From Cladochytrium replicatum (Eukaryota; Chytridiomycota; Chytridiomycetes; Cladochytriales; Cladochytriaceae): DNA of 64,000 nucleotides. The notes under the pieces are model-generated. The model was not told where the DNA came from, searched no databases, and was given only the letters and a program-made list of their open reading frames with translations. The stretch spans positions 62,001-126,000 of the forward strand of contig JAHLKD010000020.1 of NCBI GenBank assembly GCA_025526935.1. Reading direction: 5' to 3'. Made by a program: the position numbers and the translations under genes. Positions 44,277 through 55,065 of the stretch are shown here, piece after piece (within the stretch, counting starts at the first letter, position 1; every line of letters begins with the position of its first letter).

Positions 44277-44789
44277 ATGTCAACCTCCGGAAACCCTTCC
44301 AACAAAACGGTGCAGGTCCAGCGCCAAGTCGATGAAGTCGTTGGTATTATGCAAGGTATAATGAGTACGCATCTCTCTGTGGAAAACGCTCATTAAAAGT
44401 TATCATTCAGACAACATCAACAAGGTGATGCAGCGCGGCGAGCAATTGGACACTCTCCAGAACAAAACCGGTGTGTTATTTAAGCCTTGAGTCGATGATT
44501 GGCGTTTGTGCTGACATTGGTGGATGTTGCAGAGGACCTGCAGAACTCGTCAATGCAGTTCAGGCGCGGTGCGTCTCGCGTAAGGAAGCAGATGTGGTGG
44601 AAAGATATGAAGATGAAGCTTATTTTGGGCGGTGTGATTGCGGTCATCATTCTTGTGGTTATTGGATCCATTGTCGGCACAAATGCCAGCAAGAACAACT
44701 CACAACCGCCCGCTCCTACTGCCACCAGCACTGAGCAAGCAGCACCTCCAAACTTCCCATCCGTTCCGTCATCTTCTCCATCCCCTTAA
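44277..44789 (+). CDS. SNC1: Synaptobrevin/VAMP, R-SNARE
   Basis: Three exons (44277..44355, 44411..44470, 44533..44789) give 131 residues. The SNARE motif runs from VQRQVDEVVGIMQDNINKVM through RGEQLDTLQNKTEDLQNSS with the zero-layer Arg in VMQRGEQL, then FRRGASRVRKQMWWKDMKMK and a C-terminal membrane anchor LILGGVIAVIILVVIGSIVG. Fungal Snc1/2 proteins drive fusion of secretory and recycling vesicles with the plasma membrane. Unusually, about 30 Pro/Thr/Ser-rich residues follow the anchor; such a luminal extension is longer than in yeast Snc1. Confidence 0.93.
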
Positions 44790-45353
44790 GCAAACAGCTC
44801 TCGCCAACATTTCGTCTTCAATGGTGCTCGTCTCTGTTCCTTTCCCAATGTTTTATTCATGTTCTTTCTATTCGTTGCCTGCATCATCGTTTTGAGCGTT
44901 TACATGCCGCTCCATAGTAATTTGTAATAGCAGCCATTGTCATTTCTGCTGTTGCTTTTGTTTCGCATTCAGTCACCTGATTGTTCGTTCAAAATTGCAA
45001 GCGTCCCGCTAGCTCCAACTGGCCTGTGGACCACGTTGGATCATGCCCCCAAATATGACAAAGCGCCATCCGATCGATCAAGTGACCCTCCTCGATCCAA
45101 AATGGAACACAGCATTCAGTTCTCGCCCATTCCGTCCGGCACACCGGGTTATCTCTGCTGTGGTGGCAGCACTGGTGGCTTGCGTGATAGTCCCTACGTC
45201 GTTCTTCAACCCAATCACAACCGCCTCAACTAACTCTCGTCGTGGGCTGAAAGTAACCGCCAACGAGGATCACGGAAGGCATCATTTGTTTGGCTTTTCA
45301 TCTCCGCGGATCCACGTCGATATCTGGTGCTCACAAACACGCAACGTGCAACA
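44790..45353. other. Intergenic region
   Basis: About 560 bases between synaptobrevin and proline dehydrogenase. The longer open frames here are not supported by any family resemblance and overlap the proline dehydrogenase gene in other frames. Confidence 0.45.
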
Positions 45354-47440
45354 ATGGCACTTTCTTCTGCACTACGCAACTCCTCCAGGCTTTTGCAGCA
45401 ACAGCCTTCCACAGTTGCTGCTCGGACAACACCAGTACCCGTTCTACTTTCCTCCACCCGCAACTTCAGGACTGCCAAACCCTCCGTACCTGCGTCGGGT
45501 AATTCTCCGCTTCGCAATAGCTCTGTCAGAGAGGCCTCGACCAACTCATCGTCTGTCACACCTCCACATGCACCACCTTCAAATGCTTCAATTCCACCGA
45601 CCTCCCAGATACCCCTTCGTCACGTACCCAACTTCGTGTCATCTGAAGTTCAGTCCGCACAAAAGCCAATTGCTCCTGCGTCTGCAACGCAGATCTGGCC
45701 GCCGAAAGATTCTACTGATGGCCCTACTGTGACCAGCGCGTCGGACTCAACATCGAGGTCGTCGTCTATCGAAGGTGGATCCCCACCACCACCAGCAGAT
45801 CCACACGCTTCGACGCGTGGAAGTGGGCAACGTCCTGTCATACCCCCCTCGACGCCGTTCAGACCGTACAAGGATCTTCCGACCCCTGATCTCATTAATT
45901 CATATCTCGTTTTCCAACTCTGTCGAATCCCCCAGTTGCCGGCGCTTGCCGGACCAGTGATTTACGCGGCGGAAAAGGCAAAGGTTCTGGAGGCCCCTGT
46001 TTATAGCGTTGTCAAGTCCACATTTTTCAAACACTTCTGTGGTACGTGATTTTATACCGCAGGTTCTCAATGAGACACTCATAGTCTATATAAGGAGGTG
46101 AGGACATTCGTGAGGTCTCTCCCACCATGGCGCGCTTTGCTGCCAAAGGAGTCGGATCAATTTTGGATTTGGCGATGGAAGCGGATCTTGATGATACATC
46201 TCTTTCGGGAGAGTCTGCCGCGCAGGAGGCTGCTCGTGTCCGTGCCTTGATGGAAGAATCCATCGACACCGCTTCATCCCAACCCGATTCATTCATCGCT
46301 GTAAAGGTGACCGCCTTCGTTCCACCGGCCACCCTCGTTCGCTGGACCAATACCCTCCGAGCTTTCGAAGCATCCTTCAACAGTGCTTTGGACAACACCG
46401 ATTCCCACGGCCTCTCTCGAGCGGAGTTTGTTCGCGCATTCCTCGAGTTCGCAAAAGTGCGTGATCCGGTCGCGGTGGCTAAAATTGCCGGACGCATTGA
46501 AGCGCTATTCCCTTCAGCCGATTCAAACGGTGACGGCCGCGTCGATTGGATCGAAGCCTCAGAGCTCTTTTCGCTCAGCAGCCCCGAGGTCCGTGAGGTC
46601 CTTCTTCAAGCGATAAAATCCAATCCGCAGGACGCCCAAACAGACCCAGCGACCGCACTCGCAACTGCGGAAGATCTAATAACCATCGATCTTGTAATGG
46701 CCGAGCTTGACCTCCTCTGCGGATATGCTAAGAAACGCGGTGTGAAGATCATGATCGATGCCGAGCAGTCGTATTTCCAGGCAGCCATCGACGACGTTGC
46801 GCTAACGCTGTTGCAGCGATTCAACCCATCCCTTGCGGATGGCCAAAGCGGTGCGCCAACTGTTTACAACACCTACCAGATGTATCTGCGCGACTCATAT
46901 CAGCGTCTCGTCGCCGACGTCGAGCGAGCAAAGCGTCTCAACCATGCGTTCGGCGCCAAGATCGTGCGTGGTGCGTATATGGTAGCCGAGCGCGCGAGAG
47001 CAGCCGAACTATCCTATCCGGATCCGATCCACCCCAATCTCGAAGCCACTCACCATGCCTATAACTCCGCAATCGACTTCCTCCTTTCCCATGTTAAAGA
47101 AAACACCGAACACGGGTCGGTTAGCCCTGTGTCGTTTGTGATTGCATCGCACAACGGGAAATCGGTCCAGCACGCTGTGAAGCAGCTTGAGCAGATGCCC
47201 GAGTCAGCGAGAAAGCATGTGGCGTTCGCACAGTTGATGGGGATGCAGGATGGGACGACGTTCAGGCTCGCTGAGAATGGATGGAAGGCGTACAAGTATG
47301 TTCCGTACGGCCCGATTCATGTCACGATACCCTACTTGTTGAGACGTGCAACAGAAAACAGTGGGATGTTGAGTGGAGCTTCGAGCGATAGGGATAGTCT
47401 GTGGGAAGAGATTTGGGGCAGATTGAAGGGTAGGGCGTAA
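45354..47440 (+). CDS. PUT1: Mitochondrial proline dehydrogenase with EF-hand loop
   Basis: Two exons (45354..46041 and 46095..47440) give 677 residues. The first ATG starts a Ser/Arg/Ala-rich mitochondrial presequence followed by a long low-complexity Ser/Pro segment. The catalytic domain begins near YLVFQLCRIPQLPALAGPV; substrate and FAD motifs include GVKIMIDAEQSYFQAAIDD, VYNTYQMYLRDSYQRL, FGAKIVRGAYMVAER and FAQLMGMQDGTTFRLAENG, with YVPYGP..IPYLLRRATENSG at the end. Between residues about 330 and 400 a canonical EF-hand loop (DSNGDGRVDWIE) is inserted, as in animal-type PRODH, suggesting calcium binding. The enzyme oxidises proline to pyrroline-5-carboxylate on the inner membrane. Confidence 0.93.
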
Positions 47441-47773
47441 AGAGTTGTCGAGATTTAGGTTAATGCGGATGAGTTCATCCTTTAGCATCTTCGGAAAATT
47501 TTGGGTATTTATGATGTGTGGTGCGTTTCAGTTGTGTTTTCCAATAAAACGTCATACCATCAAACAAATGAGCTGTACGAATGCTGTATTTCAAAACTTT
47601 GCAAACCAGAATGCGGACCATCTATCATTTAATGTACGAGTGATCGAAGAAACAAAACACCAGAACGTGGTGCTCATTTGCAAAAAAGGGTGTAAGTGAG
47701 CAGAAAGCAGAAGTGCATCCGAGTTCGTCAGAAAATCAATCCAAAATGAAGCATAAAAACATAAAAACGGTCC

Positions 47774-49792
47774 TCAGTAGGCCTTGGGCCTGTCTATGCA
47801 CTTTGGCGGCTTGGGGACGCAGGTCACATTTGCAGCTTTGTCCACGCTGTTCAACAGGGCGCCAGTGTACCAAGAAATGTACCCTCCGGTCTCTTTCGGG
47901 TCGCGCGCTTTGGTGCAAGTGAACGACACATCAACGGGGGCATCGGCCGTCACGATAACATTAGCGAGAGTGTAGTCATCCAAGAATCTGCAAGCGGTCC
48001 CGGTCTTCAATGCCACGCTAGACTCGCACACGCGGAGAACCTGCGGCGCCGCCGTCTTGTCTGCAAGGCTGCACGACCACGAGACCTGCTGTCCAGGGGT
48101 GCCGCACGAAGTGAAAAGGTCACCTGGTGTGAAGCCGCAGTCACGCTTGGGTCCGTAGATCTGCGAGCCGAGCTGTGTGGACGTGCCATCGCATTCCTGG
48201 GTTAGCAGACCGTTTCCTGGTGCAGGGTCGAAAACGGGCACGTTGTCGACGTTGTCGTTGAGCGCTCCAGGGGATGTTTTGCACTTGTACACGTCGATGG
48301 GGAGGTTGCTCTCTGGCCATGGAGGTGCAACTGTGTAGTTTCCGGAGAACTGCCACTCTGGCGCACTGGAGTTGTCGTATATGACTTGTCCTTCACAGAG
48401 CCAGTTGAATGGGTTTCCGATCTGGGTGAGGTTGAGTGTCGCAGGGCCGGCCAGCGAGGCAGAGTCGGTGATATCTACCCATTGGCAGGGGATACCGACG
48501 TTGTAGTTGTCTCCCCAACCCTCAGTGACACCCTGGTAGTTGCAAGTCTGGAAAGGAGAGTTCATGGGTGTGCGTCGGTCGTTAATGACACGGTTGGTCG
48601 CTTGAATGCAGAAGCCCTGCTTGTGACCAAAGTTGGATCCAGCATACTCGAAGGTCGAGTATCCGGCGAAATGGGGGTGGTTGTGACAAGGATCCCAGTA
48701 GTAACTGTTGTGGTAGAGGGACTGGTTGAAGCTGCTTGGGTCTCCAGATTCATACTTGATTTCACCCAGCAACACCTGTTCCGAGCCGACGTTGACGTGG
48801 ATCGAGTCGAAGAGAATCAGCTTCCTCCATCCGGTTTCAGTAATACACTCTTTGCGTTCGCAGCTTCCGTCCTTGAAGTAGCGGTAAATAATCAAGTTGT
48901 GCTCCATTCCCTCGATGTATCCCAGGAGATCGCCGCCCACAGCTTCTTCCTTGTACTCATACTCGTTCAAGCTTTCGTACTTCTGCGCCAGGGGTTCGTT
49001 CCATGCGACACGCTCGTACCACAAGATAACGTCCGAAGCTCCAACAAACTTCTGAAGCGCCTCAGCACAGTCATATTCGGCTTCGCTAGTGCAATGGCAT
49101 GTCGTGCACGGCTGCTTTGGGTCATAGGCATCTTTTGTGCAAGTGTCATCGAAGTACACACGTGTGCTTTCAGGATCGAGCGAATTCGCCGGGAATCCTG
49201 CTTCGTCCATGCACGCGTTACCGGTACGCTGCTGAAGCACGTATGGGTCCAAAGGAAGCGAGAACGTTATGTTTGCCTTTCCACCAACAGTCGCGAGCTC
49301 CGGAACTGACGTCTCGGCACTGCCAGGACTTGCTACGACGTGAGTCAAGACCGAATACGTGACTGCTACATAGTCATGGCCCTCGATAGTCTCGCGAGCG
49401 GGTTTCGACGTCAACTTGAAGTCGACTGCTCCTTCATCCATAGGAAGGCACATCTGTTGTCTGAAAGAACGTATTTGCGTGAATTGATTATCTTGTGATT
49501 CTGTTGCTTACCGGTCCTCGTAGTACGAAGTTGTGAATGCCAACTTGTAATAAGTATGTCCAAACTGGAATCGTGCACGTTTGATCCACCATCCTTCTGG
49601 CTTCGAAAGGAAGATTGATGCAACCCGGTCGCGCTCCGTCTTTGGAAATTCGTCGAGAAGAATCCCAACCTTACTCTCGTCCAGAGTGACTTTTACCAGA
49701 TCCCCGGGATCTGAGCTCCTTTCCGTGATCGGCGCGCTCTGGACACATGCCGCCGTGATCAGCAAGATTAAAAGTAACTTGAGAGTCTGCAT
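47774..49792 (-). CDS. Secreted lysyl-oxidase-like copper protein
   Basis: Two exons (49512..49792 and 47774..49460) give 655 residues. A signal peptide (MQTLKLLLILLITAACVQSA) is followed by a Cys-rich extracellular region. The lysyl oxidase domain (about 320-450) shows LILFDSIHVNVGSEQVLLGE, a copper-binding HxHxH in YYWDPCHNHPHFAGYSTFEY, the cofactor Lys in GHKQGFC, and IPCQWVDITD. In animal LOX the quinone cofactor joins that Lys to a Tyr after the DITD motif; here the corresponding stretch reads SASLAGPATLNL with no Tyr. Several N-glycosylation sites (NFS, NYT, NLT) fit secretion. A Cys-rich C-terminal extension of about 170 residues is unfamiliar. Role could be cross-linking of wall or matrix protein. 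Confidence 0.85.
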
Positions 49793-50106
49793 TGTTTTGT
49801 GGAAGCCTTGAAAAGAGCAGAAAGGTGGGGTTGTGATAGGGGCTATTCTTTTAAGGTCCTTAGAAAACCACTCAGATATGTGGCTGTGGGTTATCACAAA
49901 ATTTTCAGCTGCGATAAAAAGAGGGTCCATTTGACTCGCGTTGATTATCGCACAAGATCTTATGTGCAAGTGTCAAACAGCCGTATTGATCACTAATTGA
50001 GCACAGTGAAACTTGCTCGCCAATATGTTCGATCATTGATATTTCGCACTAGAATAGTTCTGGGCGACCCTGCAACCGAACTACGCAGCCAAGATCACAG
50101 TCACCA

Positions 50107-53100
50107 CTATTCAATTAAACAAGGGAGTACAACGTACCATCTGCGCAAAATGTCAACCACACTCTTGGCGCAACAAGTCGCGATCGCAGCGTTCTTTCCC
50201 CGGGCGAGTGCAAATCCAGCGGTGGTGACATATCCGATAACTTTGGACCCGGCACCAGATCCCTGAGAGGTATCCTCCTGGAAGGAAGGCTGTAAGTGAA
50301 CCGTCCCGAACAGCACTAAAGCGCATACAGTTGCGTCGAAAAAGTTCCTCGGCCTTTTGGCGACTTCATTTAAGGATCTTTTGGTGGGCAGCGCAGCTGC
50401 CTCCAAGTCTTCATCGGAAGGAGTAACAACAATGGCGTTGTAGCCAGCACCACCTCGGCCTTCAAATACTAGTGCCAAGCGGACGAATGTTTCACCCACT
50501 GCTTCGGTATTGTCAGCAATGTCCCCTATTCGTCTCAACAGTTCCTGTCGAATTTGCAAACGAGTTCCGTCGAGAGGACTGTTCTTTCGCTCGACGAAAT
50601 CTTGAACGCCACTCCACAGCCATGAGAGGGATTCTTCAGAGTCAAACGAATGAGTGGATTGTCCGCCGTGAAGGAAAATGTCTGTGCAAAAACTCCCTCG
50701 AACAAGAATCAAACTGGATGTTTCCGGCACGCTGAAATGTTGTGAAGCACTGTCTGATGTGTCTTCCGCCCTTGGAGCTTTCGTATCCTGATTTGTTTCC
50801 TCTGCCGCGATTTCAAGCACCCTTTTTCGGAGTCCTGCAAAATCCGGTTTGAAAGGATGCTCGATTCCCAGTTTGGCGTAATTGAGACGCTTTCCCTTCG
50901 GCGTTCGATTGTACTTTGCCAAGTCCTCATCTGCTTTTCCGCAAGCCCATTTTTGCTGCGCAGAAGTTTCTGGACAATCATACGGGTAAAACGAAGTCAG
51001 TGTCTCAAAACTGGCAGCGTGTCGTTCTCGGTTGCCTGCATGTTCAGGTAAGAAACCATAACGTGAACGCATTAGGGAAATGCTCACCGATTGCCCGGGC
51101 ACCAGCAAATACAAAGCAATGCCAGAATGCCGTCCCCCAGCCCTTTGGAACCACCACATCCCAGCCCGCAACAAGCTCGTGCATGTTCTGAGGCAACTTC
51201 CACATTTCTTCGCCTTTTTTGCTTTCACGTCCATCATCAACATGGCCGCGTTGTATAAGCAGTATCGGAATCCGACAAGCGTTCGCGTAGTCTTTCGGCA
51301 GTGTGCCAGGCAGGAGGGCCTCAGAACGCTGCTTGTTTATTTGGGACTCTTTCGGTTTGTTGGTGGCGAGCTCATCCCGCCTTTGGCGCGACCAGACCAA
51401 TGAGTATGCCTGATCTCTGGACGCTTCCACCCGGACGGGACTAGAATTATGATCTGGTGTAGAATCGAGACGAGATGGAGTCTTCAGTGGCATTCTGACA
51501 TCGACATAATGAGCGTAAGTAGACAAATGATAACAAAACCTACACTACACGGGGATCGTAAACTTCGAGCCCGAGGACTATGCCAGACGGAAGAGATGCG
51601 GGCGTGCGCAGTGCATTCAAAGACTTCCATGTCTAGAAACGGAATTGTAAGCGATTTGAGATTGGTCAAGGTGATCTGACAACCTTGTGAGCTTGAGGCG
51701 AAGTTGGGGACTCACACAGTTCGAGCACATGTTGCAACATTGGGTGTGCGCGAGGTCCAGTTAGTTCAAATCTTAAGAGTTCCGAGTCCAAATGCTCAAT
51801 TTTAACTGAGTGGGGAACCGATTAATGAGCGACTCCGCGTTCATACAACCTCCTTCTACCATCAAGTCCGAATCGATCCACCGCTATTCTCATCTGTGCG
51901 AATGCGAGCTCCAGTGATGCTGGGTGAAGCCAGATCCACATTGTTCTTGGTTCGGTACTAATGTGGTCTGACGTTGAATTTGCTCTCTCTCGTGGCTTCC
52001 AAAGGAACGACGCTGGCCCGATTGAGCCGGCAGGGTATGAAAGGCATTCATACAAAAATGTAGCACCCTGCCTTTGACCATCAAGGTAGCTGGTGTACAC
52101 TTAGAACTTCGGAAGAGCTTATCGAGATGCAACTTACCGAATGGATTCTACGGACGGCAATGATGGGTCCGCTATTGCTTCGAACAGTGCTGCTATGCTC
52201 GACTGTGTGCCTTCGAATTGTATCTGCTGACAGTAGGATATGTCCGCTATGGTGCACTGATTCTTCATACTGCGATAAGCAGCTCGTGTGCTTTTGTCGT
52301 TCGGGTGTTCAGGCTAAGTAAGCCAATCGCGATGGTTAACCCACTTGAGTTTTTCAAAGATCAACGCTATCACTCACAATTGAGTACCCCCACATATCCA
52401 TCATGTGCATCCGTTTTGCGTGCCAGACATGGGTTTCAAGCCATTTCTTGTTTTCTGGATAGTCGCAATCAGCTGCTTCATGTTTGAGCCGTCACCAAGC
52501 GAGACATACTTTGTCGCTTCTCGAAATCTTCGGCTTTGTTCGACCTTCGAGTCTTATTTTTGGAAGATTTTTTCTGCGGATTTCCCGGATCATTCGCATT
52601 CTGGAGCAGGATCACACATTAATATCAAATAAAGCTCGCAATTTCAATAAATCCTTTGGTACACCTACCTGCTCCGCGGCGCGTTGCTGAACCCTCTTGG
52701 GCAATCGTTTCACATTGTAACTGGCCGCTCGCCTTCGCATATGCCGAGGGAGCATTTGCCACACTCTTTTGTTACCAGTATGCTCTGTTGCATTCTGGAG
52801 AGCTTTCTCAATAGCGTTGATTTCGAATGCCCGTGCCTACATCTGTGATAAGGAAAAGCGTGCTCTCTAATCGCTTGATTTCACTTATCCAACCTCACAA
52901 TATTCTACGACATCAAGTGCGCGCTGTGCTTGTAATCCACTAGATGCTAGATACGTCTTCAACAAGAGCGTTATCTTCAAATCGAGAAGCATACCAGCAG
53001 GTGCAGGTGACGGCGATTGCTGGATTTCGACTTCTTGTGCAGCTAACAGAAAACGTGAATCCCAACGGGGGAGTACTTTACTTAATTTGGACACATACCT

Positions 53101-53159
53101 CTCTTTCGAGCCTTCTTCGCCTGAGCTGCCGTCAGGTTCTGTTCACTCGCTCTCTTCAT
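50107..53159 (-). CDS. POP1: RNase P/RNase MRP subunit Pop1
   Basis: A many-exon minus-strand gene from ATG 53159 ([20 protein letters not shown]) to a stop at 50107. The POP1 N-terminal motif is seen as [33 protein letters not shown] and [11 protein letters not shown]; then GPASFLWKP and [14 protein letters not shown]; the POPLD domain as [20 protein letters not shown] and [15 protein letters not shown]; and the end as [20 protein letters not shown]. Pop1 is the largest protein of the tRNA 5'-processing and MRP ribonucleases. The last exon is long (50107 to about 51030); upstream exons are short with 45-60 nt introns. Exon ends in 51400-52130 are the least certain. Confidence 0.85.
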
Positions 53160-53219
53160 TTGCGACGAAGCCACACCAGTACGTGGGAATTTCCTTATTG
53201 GATTGATTGAACATTACTT

Positions 53220-54560
53220 AAATGGTAATTTTTCCAGTTGTCCGCAATTCATGATCGTAACTTTTTGGGTAGCCTTTCCCTCCTTCGTCCCAAACTTTTC
53301 GATCGCCCTCACAACGTTGAATCCTTACACCACCTCACCAAACACAACGTGTTTGCCATCAACCATGGTGCTCGCTTGGTCATGATAAAAAACTGGATGC
53401 CTAAGAAATTTATTAACCGTCTTTAGCCAAATTACAATACCCGGTCTCTTCACCACCTTATCGTTGGTGTTTGGGCCTGCATTTGCCATTGAAAGCAACT
53501 ATGCAAGAAGTCACCGTGTTGATTTCACAAATCTGAAATTTGTATGAAACTTACCCCTGGCTTTGTATGTCTGAGCTTCGAGTTCTCATCCGCAAACTTT
53601 ACACCATAAAAGGATCGTTCGCTAGTTCTTCGCCTTTCGTAAATCACCACCCTACATAAAACCATGGATGATCCTATGGAACGAACTTGATTTAAATCCG
53701 AACCCCTTTTCGTGCATGCATCTGGACTGTGGTGTGATCAAAAAATAAACGCACAAACATGTTACGTACAAAGCCCTGACGTTGTCTGCCGTTTTGGGCA
53801 CCACATCTGAAAACAGCTTCATGACAATCCACATCTGAAAACAGCTCCATCACAATCCGTTCTACTCCCTGAGGTAATTTAACGTCAGAGAAGACCATGA
53901 CATTCTCCTGCTAGGTTGGTTTTTTGAAAGGAGCGGCTGTTGGTGCCACAGCAGCCGTATGACCAGGGTTGTCTTCCAAAGTGTTCGGACCTTTGGTGCT
54001 CTTTGACGCGTCCTCTTCGATGGCCCACTCTTCTGCCTGAACGTACGTCCTCCTTTATCCATATCTCATCATTCCAAACTGAATGGTGCGAAAGAAGATC
54101 AGATTCCAGCCCCAAAAGAGCATTTTAGCTTATCCACATACTCGCTTTTGTCGAGAACCCGTCACTGTTGATCGGAAGTCTTGCCGGCTTTGCGATGTTG
54201 ACTTTGATCGCTCGCCCAAACAGCTCCGAATTGTGCTATGTTAGGATTCATAAGGATCTCTGCTGAGATCAATCCGACTTATAAAGTTCTGAATCGCTGC
54301 ATCTGCATCCGCAGGATCCTCAAACTCCACAAATCCAAAACCCCGATGCAGACTATCTACAATTCCCAATTTCTAAACTTAGTCCAGAGTGAAATTCAGA
54401 GAGAATATTATTGCATACGTGAGTTAGGGTCTGGTGGCAGCTCAACTTTGATGTCTCCAAAGTGATGAACGCATCGTGCAGGAAAGTCTCGGTCACCTGT
54501 TGGTCGAGTCCACCTAGTACCACAAGTAATGAGTTTCGTCCAGTACACCGAATAGCTGCT
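53220..54560 (-). pseudogene. Cyclophilin E (RRM plus PPIase) pseudogene
   Basis: The minus strand keeps the order RRM (LLVVLGGLDQQVTETFLHDA, then HRGFGFVEFEDPADADAAIQ, ELFGRAIKVNIAKPARLP), linker, and cyclophilin domain ([58 protein letters not shown]). This is the PPIE/CYP33 architecture. Breaks: one base lost near 54450 (FITL for FITFGD); the donor after AAIQNF reads ATAAGT instead of GTAAGT (near 54270); a 28-bp tandem duplication at about 53795-53850 disrupts the first PPIase strand; a stop follows HGFM; and downstream frames drift. Nearly all expected introns are still visible, so it is a duplicated gene that decayed in place, not a processed copy. Confidence 0.8.
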
Positions 54561-55065
54561 CTGACAACGAACCCGCAAACAGCATGGGTTAGTTTGTTGT
54601 CGAGTCCATCGTCCACACGTTCAAAAGACAGTCTCCCCTTTCTCCATCTTCGAAGCCGGTCCACGAACAATACGACCAGTTGACTAGCCTGGAGCGGCGA
54701 CATTGGACATGGTAAGTGCACGTCTGACTGGGTGATCTCACAATCATTGATGTGCAGCTCTTGCGAAGATCAGGTTGCTCGTGCTATCCGATCGCATCGT
54801 CAGGGTCCAAAGTCCTCTCCATCAGCAAAGACGATACATATTATACAATTACGAAATCAATCTGCTTCCGAGCCAGCTACTTGGAGTGCTAAACCCACCA
54901 ATAAATGTATTTCGGCATATTGCAGATGCAGAGTATTAAAATGAAAGCGGTATAAACCAAAGGGAAGTAACGAAAACTATGATGTGCACCGCGAAACGCC
55001 AGGTTAAGAAACCATGACCAATTGTCCTCAAAAAGCGATCCCAGAATCACCTCACAGTCTACGTC
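54561..55065. other. Intergenic region
   Basis: About 500 bases with no supported gene, between the cyclophilin pseudogene and the 3' end of the large KilA-N-like gene. Confidence 0.4.

Noticed and set aside
45043-45732. A 229-codon frame upstream of and overlapping proline dehydrogenase
   Set aside because: Non-ATG or out-of-frame reading of the presequence region; no homology seen.
48386-49309. A 307-codon plus-strand open frame
   Set aside because: It is antisense to the lysyl oxidase gene and has no family resemblance; it arises from codon bias of the real gene.
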